Assembly (NCBI GenBank): GCA_013151655.1
Contig: JAADHX010000253.1
Coordinates: 1-6,810, forward strand
Direction of reading: 5' to 3'
Length of the DNA stretch: 6,810 nucleotides
DNA from: Actinomycetota bacterium
Lineage (GTDB): Bacteria > Actinomycetota > Acidimicrobiia > Acidimicrobiales > Poriferisodalaceae
Of this stretch, positions 1-5,184 are shown in pieces. The translations under genes were made by a program, and so were the position numbers. Under the pieces are notes generated by a model that made no database searches, was not told where the DNA came from, and saw only the letters and a program-made list of their open reading frames with translations. Within the stretch, counting starts at the first letter, position 1. The number at the start of each line of letters is the position of its first letter.

Positions 1-1
1 C

Positions 2-967
2 TACGAAATTCTCGACGGGATTCCGCAGCTGTTTGTAAACGACCACCGCTGGCGCAGCAAGCAGCGAGAGTCCGATGGTTGGGAGTCATACGCCGCCGAG
101 CTCGGCCAGCTTCACTTCATACCCACCGGCGCTACGCCTGTAGAGTTCGAGATTCCCTATATTGAGGATGCACATTGGGCATCGATAGGTAACAACTTCG
201 ACCTGATCACCGAAGGTCTCGACTTCACGGACAAGCTTGTTCTCGACGTGGGAGCCGGTCGGCCATGGGCCGCGAAACATTTCGCCATGCGCGGGGCCAA
301 GGCCGTCGCGATGGACGTCAACTCACATCCCATAATCAGCATCGGCCGGGGCTGGGCCATGATGGAACACGCTGGCGTTCAGTTCGATATGTTCGTTGGC
401 GATTGCGAGAACATGCCCCTCGCCGGGAACCAGTTCGACTACGTGTTCATCTCAGCGGCAATGCACCACACGCACTACCTGAGACAGTTGGCACGTGAGA
501 TGGCCAGGCTTGTAGCGCCGGGTGGCATGGTTCTCATTGCCAACGAGCCCACCCGCAGCGCTGTCGAAGACGAAGGCGAACTACTCGAGGCCGTGGCCCA
601 ACTCGAACTACGCCACGGCATTACCGAGCGGCGGCCCACTACGGTCGAGTACCTGCGAGCCCTCAAGGCTTCCGGCCTGGAGATAACGGATCTCTTTCTT
701 GGCGTAAGCGCAGCCCGCCCGGAGAACATCTGGGCTTCCATGACGCAGGACGCGTTGTTGCCTCCCCGCAGCGAGTGGCTCAAATCAGGTGGCATTCGTC
801 GGACACTCAGGTCGCTGCGCACCCGTTATCGGAACATCCACGCCGAAATCGAGCTACGGCGGGCCCTGCCTCGTGAAACTAGAGGCATTCGCTCTAGTCA
901 CGCCCAGATGATGTCCGCCCTATATGCCCGCCCGGATATCAACATTCGTGCTGTCAGACCACGCTGA
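2..967 (+). CDS. Class I SAM-dependent methyltransferase, 5' end outside window
   Basis: The frame is open from the first base and gives 321 residues before TGA at 965-967, so the start lies upstream. The first visible residues, YEILDGIPQL, match the end of the Trm112-like zinc-binding segment found at the N-terminus of some small-molecule methyltransferases; if so, the missing part should carry a CxxC pair. The Rossmann methyltransferase domain follows: motif I LVLDVGAGRPW at visible residues 79-89 (third glycine position replaced by proline), acidic ribose-binding MDVN at 104-107, motif II-like GDCENMPL at 133-140, and the post-motif APGGMVLIANEP at 172-183. The last ~120 residues (Arg-rich near 265-300) are not recognised. 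It probably transfers a methyl group from SAM to a small molecule or glycan; the substrate cannot be read from sequence. It converges on the permease gene and shares no operon with anything visible. A GTG at 248 falls inside motif I and is not a credible start. Confidence 0.88.
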   Translation, partial: YEILDGIPQLFVNDHRWRSKQRESDGWESYAAELGQLHFIPTGATPVEFEIPYIEDAHWASIGNNFDLITEGLDFTDKLVLDVGAGRPWAAKHFAMRGAKAVAMDVNSHPIISIGRGWAMMEHAGVQFDMFVGDCENMPLAGNQFDYVFISAAMHHTHYLRQLAREMARLVAPGGMVLIANEPTRSAVEDEGELLEAVAQLELRHGITERRPTTVEYLRALKASGLEITDLFLGVSAARPENIWASMTQDALLPPRSEWLKSGGIRRTLRSLRTRYRNIHAEIELRRALPRETRGIRSSHAQMMSALYARPDINIRAVRPR

Positions 968-969
968 CG
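952..969. terminator. Weak stem-loop at the convergent methyltransferase/permease junction
   Basis: GTCAG (953-957) and CTGAC (964-968) form a 5-bp stem, extendable by a U-G pair, around a 6-nt loop, and the stem contains the methyltransferase stop codon. There is no T-tract on either side, so it does not look like a standard intrinsic terminator. It is the only hairpin I see in the 12-nt gap and its flanks; it could slow polymerase from both directions or be chance. Confidence 0.2.
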
Positions 970-979
970 ACTTCTCGGA

Positions 980-1843
980 CTAGGTCGCGGTAATCAAGGC
1001 TCCGCCAGCGACTACAAGAATCAACGCCGCGAGAATTCTTGGTGTTCGCTCTCGTGCTCCGAACACCGCGGCGCCAATGGCAACCACCGCCACGCTCTGA
1101 GCTGCATTGGACAGCGGTGCGACTACCCCAACACGGGTTCGATCGAAGGCGCCAAACAGCGAACTCAGTGCGATGGCGATGGCAAACCCAGACCACACGA
1201 ACGAAGGCGCCGAACTGATGATGGCGGCGCCGAACGCCCGCCGATGTCGGACTAGCCCAATGGCCGCCACCACCAGCGATGCGCTCGTCAGCACTATCGA
1301 AGCCGCCCACCAAACTGACAGATCGGTGTTGTTGGCGAATTGGCTGGCGACAACATCGCGCACTCCGAACGTGACAGCCACGATGAGAGCCAAGATCACA
1401 CCGATATGGCGAAACCCGAGCCCTGGTTCCCAGCTGATCAAGATGCCCCCGACCACCACGAGCGCCGTACCAACCAACACCGGAACCCGCCACCCTTCGT
1501 CGAGAAAGAAAATGGCCAAAGCCACCGACCAGACTGGATTGGTGCTGACAAGGACCGAACTCCGAGCCGGGCCAATGGACTCGATTGATGAAACAAACAA
1601 ACCCTGGGATGCCCCCGGCGCAATGGCGCCGGTAAGGGCAAACTGCCAAATTGTCTGGCCGGTTGGCGCGGCCGCGCCGATCGCCAGGGCAACAGCGGTC
1701 GCGACCACAGCAGCGACCGCAACACCAACGAACGCGCCACCTAACGAAGGGCCGGCGGTTCGATCAAGCGCCCACCTGACAATGATGATGTTGGTCGCCC
1801 ATGCCACTCCGGCGATGAGCGCCAGAGCGACAGCTACGTCCAC
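980..1843 (-). CDS. EamA/DMT-superfamily permease, ten predicted membrane helices
   Basis: This 287-residue protein has the usual length and two-repeat design of drug/metabolite transporters of the EamA family (RhaT/YdcZ-like), acting in the cytoplasmic membrane. Hydrophobic segments lie near residues 3-25, 33-58, 66-84, 95-114, 119-137, 146-165, 173-196, 205-231, 236-260 and 267-285. Family-typical stretches are SSVLVSTNPVWSVALAIFFL (95-114) at the end of the first repeat, followed by an acidic DE, and GVVAPLSNAAQSVAVVAIGA (239-258) in the second. Substrates across the family range from amino acids and purines to sugars and drugs, so the cargo is unknown. Start is GTG at 1843-1841, six nt after the LLM1 stop; no other start precedes the first helix. 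The spacing implies co-transcription with LLM1, so the permease may import that enzyme's substrate or export its product (inference). The gene is convergent with the methyltransferase, leaving 12 nt. Confidence 0.92.
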   Translation of the reverse strand: MDVAVALALIAGVAWATNIIIVRWALDRTAGPSLGGAFVGVAVAAVVATAVALAIGAAAPTGQTIWQFALTGAIAPGASQGLFVSSIESIGPARSSVLVSTNPVWSVALAIFFLDEGWRVPVLVGTALVVVGGILISWEPGLGFRHIGVILALIVAVTFGVRDVVASQFANNTDLSVWWAASIVLTSASLVVAAIGLVRHRRAFGAAIISSAPSFVWSGFAIAIALSSLFGAFDRTRVGVVAPLSNAAQSVAVVAIGAAVFGARERTPRILAALILVVAGGALITAT

Positions 1844-1844
1844 G

Positions 1845-1851
1845 CTCCTCT
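1845..1851 (-). promoter_or_regulatory. Shine-Dalgarno of the permease gene, unusually close to GTG
   Basis: On the minus strand AGAGGAG overlaps the LLM1 stop codon TAG and lies only one nucleotide before the GTG start of the permease. This is a strong complement to the 16S rRNA tail, but the gap is much shorter than the usual 5-9 nt. The LLM1 stop and the permease start are in the same frame (TAG AGG AGC GTG), which suits termination-reinitiation by the same ribosome. Confidence 0.6.
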
Positions 1852-3001
1852 AGCCGAGCTGAGGTAGAACGTCGGTCGCGAGTCGATGCATCTGTTCGGC
1901 GACCGTGTCGTACGAGTCGCCAGGCATGCCAGGGAACAACATCAGATTTTCGAGGCCCATCTGTTCATCAAACCAGTTGATCTGTTCGGCAACCTCATCA
2001 GCAGATCCGACTATCCAGGTGCGCTGCTCGATTGACTCCTCGAGCGTGGGGACCAAGCCGGGAGGGGCGGGTTTACCGTCGGCACCCATGTAGCCCTTGC
2101 TCCACCCGTATGGGCCAAGGAACTTCCAGAACTCATCGTGGCCTGGCCTCACCGACTCGATCGCGGCTTCGTGGGTGTCCTCGACTCGCACACACATCGC
2201 CAACGCCCGCTTTTCGCCTCGACCCAACGCAACACCGTGGGTTTCCTCGTAGATCTCGGCGAACCGCTTCCAGCGCGAAATCGCGAACGAGTAGTGACTG
2301 TTCCAAAATACGCCACCCCAGCCCGCCTTAGGCACCGACTCGAGTGAGGGCGGCGAGGTTATGGCTTGCCACGTTTCGTAGGGATACAGGGGTCGAGGAA
2401 CCAGCGTTAGCTCCTCCACAAAACCGCCACGATCGGGGATACCAGCAGGTGGGAAGTCGTAAATTTCGCCGTGAAATGAGAACCTCTCTTGTCCGAGCGC
2501 CATTTGGATAACCGCCATCGCCTCGTCGAACTGTTTGCGGTTCGAGGCGTCGGCTGCGGCCTGGTCGGGGTTGTCGTAGCTTCCGACTTTGGCCCCAAGC
2601 ACTTCGGACTCACGCGGAACGGTTCCTCGACCGACTCCGAGGATGGCTCGTCCACCGGAGATGTTGTGCAGCGTCGCAAAATCCTCGGCCAACTTGAGCG
2701 GATGCCACTGCGGCACGATGTTGAAGGCCATTCCAATGCGTACGTTCTTGGTGCGCTCGGCCAGAATCGCACCGATGAGGATCCCGTTGGGAATCACCTC
2801 GTAGCCCTCGTGCTGGAAGTGGTGTTCGGTCAACCAGAACGAGTCATAACCAAGCTGATCGGACAGCACGCCCATGTCGATGATGCGTTCGGTGGCGGCC
2901 CAAATGGTCGCGTTGTCGTAACGCCGGGTAGGTGGGTCGGGTAGTCCGGGGCCGGCGTCGTCCATCTCGACGCCGCCAAATAGGAAGATTCCAGCTCGCA
3001 T
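1850..3001 (-). CDS. LLM class flavin-dependent oxidoreductase (LLM1), luciferase-like
   Basis: The protein is a bacterial-luciferase-like TIM-barrel flavoenzyme of about 383 residues, near the normal size for the FMN-type branch. Family blocks, numbered from the ATG at 3001, are the N-terminal strand RAGIFLF, DSFWLTEHHF (53-62), IGMAFNIVPQWHPLKLAEDF (89-108) and ISGGRAILGVGRG (114-126). These match the monooxygenase side of the family, where reduced FMN and O2 oxidise an organic substrate; whether FMN or F420 is used, and the substrate, cannot be told. I prefer the ATG at 3001 over the ATG at 3013 (4 residues longer): it is preceded by GGTGA with a 5-nt gap, by TATGGT 7 nt upstream, and puts the first barrel strand at the very N-terminus as relatives do. 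It appears to head a two-gene unit with the EamA permease and is divergent from Fld1. Confidence 0.92.
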   Translation of the reverse strand: MRAGIFLFGGVEMDDAGPGLPDPPTRRYDNATIWAATERIIDMGVLSDQLGYDSFWLTEHHFQHEGYEVIPNGILIGAILAERTKNVRIGMAFNIVPQWHPLKLAEDFATLHNISGGRAILGVGRGTVPRESEVLGAKVGSYDNPDQAAADASNRKQFDEAMAVIQMALGQERFSFHGEIYDFPPAGIPDRGGFVEELTLVPRPLYPYETWQAITSPPSLESVPKAGWGGVFWNSHYSFAISRWKRFAEIYEETHGVALGRGEKRALAMCVRVEDTHEAAIESVRPGHDEFWKFLGPYGWSKGYMGADGKPAPPGLVPTLEESIEQRTWIVGSADEVAEQINWFDEQMGLENLMLFPGMPGDSYDTVAEQMHRLATDVLPQLG

Positions 3002-3008
3002 AGCGCTC

Positions 3009-3036
3009 ACCATAGAGCACCCGTGGCGACCACAAG
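3009..3036 (-). promoter_or_regulatory. Candidate promoter of LLM1-permease unit, TATGGT -10 box
   Basis: Minus-strand TATGGT (3014-3009) lies 7 nt before the ATG at 3001, which would put the transcription start at or next to the A of ATG. A weak -35, CTTGTG (3036-3031), sits 16 bp upstream. The box overlaps the alternative ATG at 3013, which would be lost from the transcript. GGTGA (3011-3007) next to it could instead serve as a Shine-Dalgarno if transcription starts further upstream, so the two readings compete. Confidence 0.35.
3023..3033. repeat. Short inverted repeat GTGG-CGA-CCAC in the divergent region
   Basis: Perfect 4-bp arms flank a 3-bp centre within the putative spacer of the LLM1 promoter. 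The position would suit an operator, but arms this short arise easily by chance. Confidence 0.15.
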
Positions 3037-3047
3037 AAGTGTCGGGG

Positions 3048-3076
3048 TTCTCATTGGTCGATCCGCCCCGTAACGT
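3048..3076 (+). promoter_or_regulatory. Candidate promoter of Fld1, TAACGT -10 box 6 nt before ATG
   Basis: TTCTCA (3048-3053, four of six matches to TTGACA), a 17-bp spacer and TAACGT (3071-3076, TANNNT type) are followed by 6 nt and then ATG at 3083. No Shine-Dalgarno precedes that ATG. Together this predicts a leaderless mRNA beginning at the start codon. Confidence 0.45.
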
Positions 3077-3082
3077 CTCGTC

Positions 3083-3646
3083 ATGATGCGAGTTTTAGTG
3101 ATCGATGCCTACGACCCCGACGACCCCGACTGCGTGGCAGCCGACGAGGCGGTCGCGACGCTCATCGACAGCGGGCACGACGTAACCAGGATCGAACTGG
3201 TCGCTGAGAACTTCGCAACCTCGATGAGTGTGGCCGAGCGAACCGCTTACCACGAGGACGACAACTTGGTCACCACCGAAGTGCGTAAGTCAGCGGAGCT
3301 GATCGGGCAGGTCGACGCCGTGCTGTTTTGTTATCCGACGGTCACGTTCACGACACCCCAGATCCTCAAGGCCTGGCTTGAGCGGGTGCTTTTGCCCGGC
3401 GTTGCCTTCGTTTTCGATTCGGCAGGTCGTGTTCGGCCAGGGATGACGAACATTAGACGTATCGGCATCGTCACTACCTGCGCTCACGATTCGCGCAAGC
3501 TACGGCGCGCCGGCGACGGTGGGCGGGCCACAATCTTGCGAGCAATGCGGCTCAGCTGCAACAAGTTCTGTCGCCGCACCTACGTTGGCATGCCGTCTGG
3601 CGACGTCGACCGAGCCCAGATCAGGAAGCGCCTACAGCGCTGGTAA
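3083..3646 (+). CDS. Flavodoxin-fold NAD(P)H-dependent oxidoreductase (Fld1)
   Basis: At 187 residues this has the usual size of the flavodoxin_2 family (MdaB/KefF/NQO-like quinone reductases), cytoplasmic enzymes passing electrons from NAD(P)H through flavin to quinones or flavins. Visible blocks are strand 1 RVLVIDAY (3-10), the flavin-phosphate loop region DPDDPDC (11-17), MSVAERTAYHED (48-59), VDAVLFCYPTVTFTTPQILK (77-96) and WLERVLLPGVAF (98-109). The loop usually read as YPTWW-x-G-x-PA is YPTVTFTTPQ here, losing both tryptophans, and the HPxxxS phosphate loop is altered (Tyr for His, Cys for Ser), so flavin or substrate preference may differ. Start is the first ATG of an ATGATG pair; the second (3086) is possible but sits less well behind the TAACGT box. 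It is divergent from LLM1, and its last 26 nt overlap Fld2 tail to tail. Confidence 0.88.
   Translation: MMRVLVIDAYDPDDPDCVAADEAVATLIDSGHDVTRIELVAENFATSMSVAERTAYHEDDNLVTTEVRKSAELIGQVDAVLFCYPTVTFTTPQILKAWLERVLLPGVAFVFDSAGRVRPGMTNIRRIGIVTTCAHDSRKLRRAGDGGRATILRAMRLSCNKFCRRTYVGMPSGDVDRAQIRKRLQRW
3111..3130 (+). repeat. In-frame 9-bp tandem repeat within the Fld1 flavin-phosphate loop
   Basis: ACGACCCCG occurs twice in direct tandem, with a partial third copy (AC). In frame it reads as two copies of Asp-Pro-Asp (residues 11-16). It lies where relatives hold the short phosphate-binding loop, so it lengthens or remodels that loop by three residues. Confidence 0.6.
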
Positions 3647-4160
3647 GACCCTCGGCCAGGCGCCGCGCGTCAGCCTCGACTATTTCCAGAAACTCGTCCA
3701 GATCCGACGGTTCTAGCCGGTCGAGTTTGTAGAGCGCCGTCCACTGATGGCCGGCATTAGGAGTACAAAGATCGACAACGGTTCGGTCCATGAGCTTGCG
3801 GGCAGGCGCACCTTGTAACCGATTGATCAGGCGCGAAGACCCGTGGCTGCACACCGACAAGAGTTGCCGGACCGTGTGAAGCGGCGATGAAGCCATCGCT
3901 GCATCGCCATCGATCCATGGTCCGAGCTGAGTTTGCACCCAGCCAAGCAACGGCGCGGGGTGACCGCCCCACCAGATCGGGTGCACAAAGGCCACAAGTT
4001 CGACGCCATCCAGGTCGGACCCTGTCGGACCGGGCGCCTCGGCCAACCGGAACAAGTCGGGGTCAGAGCCACCGGCCCGCAAGCCGGCGAGCGTGTGATC
4101 GAGCAGAGCTTCGTTGTAACTCTCGCGGAGCGGATGGCATTGGAGCACGGCTGAGCGCAT
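3621..4160 (-). CDS. Flavodoxin-fold NAD(P)H-dependent oxidoreductase (Fld2)
   Basis: The 179-residue product is a full-length flavodoxin_2 protein with the family hallmarks intact: AVLQCHPLRESYNEALL (4-20), whose HPxxxSxN loop binds the flavin phosphate, and LVAFVHPIWWGGHPAPLLGW (55-74), the tryptophan-bearing loop beside the flavin ring. The expected role is NAD(P)H:quinone or NAD(P)H:flavin reduction in the cytosol. The C-terminal third parallels Fld1 (Ser-Arg, a Gly then Arg, and a Cys about a dozen residues on: C132 here, C159 in Fld1), but the N-terminal halves are strongly diverged, so they are old paralogues. Start is ATG at 4160, 6 nt behind a TAGGTT box and without a Shine-Dalgarno. 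The gene shares a 46-bp divergent region with LLM2 and overlaps the Fld1 end by 26 nt, leaving no room for a terminator. Confidence 0.9.
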   Translation of the reverse strand: MRSAVLQCHPLRESYNEALLDHTLAGLRAGGSDPDLFRLAEAPGPTGSDLDGVELVAFVHPIWWGGHPAPLLGWVQTQLGPWIDGDAAMASSPLHTVRQLLSVCSHGSSRLINRLQGAPARKLMDRTVVDLCTPNAGHQWTALYKLDRLEPSDLDEFLEIVEADARRLAEGLTSAVGAS

Positions 4161-4166
4161 GGAGTG

Positions 4167-4196
4167 AACCTACCTCGCATAGGTGCCGGGTGACTA
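4167..4196 (-). promoter_or_regulatory. Candidate promoter of Fld2, TAGTCA/TAGGTT, leaderless geometry
   Basis: On the minus strand TAGTCA (4196-4191, four of six matches to TTGACA), an 18-bp spacer and TAGGTT (4172-4167) are followed by 6 nt and the ATG at 4160. Its -35 shares two base pairs with the -10 box of the opposite LLM2 promoter, so the two promoters could exclude one another. Confidence 0.45.
4168..4184. promoter_or_regulatory. Candidate operator: inverted repeat ACCTA-N7-TAGGT
   Basis: Perfect 5-bp arms (4168-4172 and 4180-4184) are separated by 7 bp and cover the Fld2 -10 box, just upstream of the LLM2 -10 box. The placement suits a dimeric repressor acting on both genes. No regulator gene is in the window, and arms of this length can occur by chance in 46 bp. 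Confidence 0.3.
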
Positions 4197-4200
4197 CTAT
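4195..4200 (+). promoter_or_regulatory. Candidate -10 box TACTAT of LLM2, 6 nt before ATG
   Basis: TACTAT is the best TATAAT-like hexamer of the intergenic regions and is followed by exactly 6 nt before ATG at 4207, predicting transcription from the A of the start codon. I see no convincing -35 at 16-18 bp. Because the box lies inside the longer GTG (4183) reading, it argues for the ATG as the true start. Confidence 0.5.
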
Positions 4201-4206
4201 CGCCCC

Positions 4207-5184
4207 ATGGCAAACCTCGTTCCAGGCTCGGTCATGTTGGTACCTGAGGTGCCGCTTCCGATGGTGACTGAGCTCGCGCAAACAGCCGAGGCTCTTGGGT
4301 ACCGACGAGTGTGGGTGCCCGACGAGGGGTTGGCTACCCGCGACGTGATAGTCACGCTGGCTGCGATCGCGGCCGCGACTGAAACAATCCAAATAGGAAC
4401 TGGCATCGTCAATCCTTACAGCCGACACCCGGCTCTGACGGCCGCCGCCATAGCTAGCATTGACGAACTGTCTGGTGGACGGGCCTTCCTCGGCCTTGGC
4501 GCGGGAGGAAGCCTGACGCTCGGTCCACTGGGCATCGAACGACCTCGACCGTTGAGACATGTCCGTGAGGCCGCGGAGGTGGCCAGAGCATTGTTCTCAG
4601 GTGAGAGCATCGACTACGACGGCCAGACGCTCACCCTGAGCAGAGCCTCCATCGACTATGGCCGGCCCGACATCGAGATCTGGTTCGCCGGCCGTGGTCC
4701 GAAGATGTTGCGCCAGGCTGGCGAGATCATGGATGGGGTACTGCTTGAGTTTCTGCACAAACCTTCGCTTGGCGACTACATCGAGACTGTGCGTGCCGGT
4801 GCCGGTACCACAGGCAACAAGCCAAGTATCTGTTACTCGACCATGGTCATCACCAATCCCGACCGCATTGAGGAGGTCAGGCCACACATGACCTACCGGT
4901 TGGTCGATTCGCCCCAACAGGTGAAGGATTCCCTCGGCATCACCGCACAACACACCGCCGATATCCGTGAGGCGATGACCCATGGGCTCGACGTAGCCGC
5001 CAGACTCATCCCCGACGAATGGGTAGAGCCCTTCGTCATCATGGGCTCAATCGACGAATGTGCCAGCGAGATACGGTCACTCCACCAAGACCATCAGTTC
5101 GATGAGTTCATGCTTGTAGTCGCCGACATGGAAGACGCCTCAACGGTCATGGCCGAAGTTGCCGAGGTACTGGAACGTGTCTGA
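4207..5184 (+). CDS. LLM class oxidoreductase (LLM2), F420-dependent Mer-like type
   Basis: The 325-residue product resembles the F420-dependent methylene-tetrahydromethanopterin reductase (Mer)-like branch of the luciferase-like superfamily, a cytoplasmic TIM barrel. Blocks, numbered from ATG 4207, are AEALGYRRVWVPDEG (27-41), IQIGTGIVNPYSRHPALTAA (61-80), IDELSGGRAFLGLGAGG (85-101) and IWFAGRGPKMLRQAGEIMDG (158-177), the last typical of this branch. It would move a hydride between F420H2, or possibly FMN, and an unknown organic substrate; the name Mer-like does not mean methanogenesis. A GTG at 4183 gives eight extra residues, but the TACTAT box lies in that stretch, the ATG has no Shine-Dalgarno, and the 325-residue form begins at the first barrel strand as relatives do. 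The last 8 nt overlap the Mo-hydroxylase start, so the two are very likely co-transcribed. It is divergent from Fld2. Confidence 0.92.
   Translation: MANLVPGSVMLVPEVPLPMVTELAQTAEALGYRRVWVPDEGLATRDVIVTLAAIAAATETIQIGTGIVNPYSRHPALTAAAIASIDELSGGRAFLGLGAGGSLTLGPLGIERPRPLRHVREAAEVARALFSGESIDYDGQTLTLSRASIDYGRPDIEIWFAGRGPKMLRQAGEIMDGVLLEFLHKPSLGDYIETVRAGAGTTGNKPSICYSTMVITNPDRIEEVRPHMTYRLVDSPQQVKDSLGITAQHTADIREAMTHGLDVAARLIPDEWVEPFVIMGSIDECASEIRSLHQDHQFDEFMLVVADMEDASTVMAEVAEVLERV
5164..5168 (+). promoter_or_regulatory. Shine-Dalgarno of the Mo-hydroxylase subunit inside LLM2
   Basis: GAGGT lies 8 nt before the GTG at 5177 and within the LLM2 coding end. It decides the start of the next gene, for which no ATG is available before the first conserved block. 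Confidence 0.6.

Noticed and set aside
954..1649. Minus-strand open frame of 231 codons in a second frame of the permease
   Set aside because: Composition is Arg/Gly/Trp-rich with no hydrophobic helices or known motifs; it is a frame-shifted shadow of the permease.
1107..1853. Long plus-strand open frame (248 codons) opposite the permease
   Set aside because: It is fully antisense to the clear EamA frame, is Thr/Ala/Pro-rich without any domain, and arises from the codon bias of a GC-rich membrane protein gene.
2489..2944. Plus-strand open frame antisense to LLM1
   Set aside because: No family motif and no start signal; LLM1 on the other strand has continuous conserved blocks.
3635..3642. 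Palindrome CAGCGCTG in the Fld1/Fld2 overlap as a terminator or regulatory site
   Set aside because: Eight bp with mismatched flanks, no loop and no T-tract; expected by chance in GC-rich coding DNA.
4183..4206. GTG at 4183 as start of LLM2
   Set aside because: Eight extra residues (reading MPGDYYRP) lie over the TACTAT -10 box and before the family's usual N-terminus; no Shine-Dalgarno supports it. Not fully excluded.
4063..4560. Minus-strand frame spanning the Fld2/LLM2 divergent region
   Set aside because: It would overlap two well-supported genes and their promoters, and its Ser/Arg-rich translation matches nothing recognisable.
1850..5184. Recent inverted duplication producing LLM1-Fld1 and Fld2-LLM2
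   Set aside because: LLM1 and LLM2 belong to different LLM branches with different lengths and motifs, and the Flds share only scattered residues, so only the gene order is mirrored.
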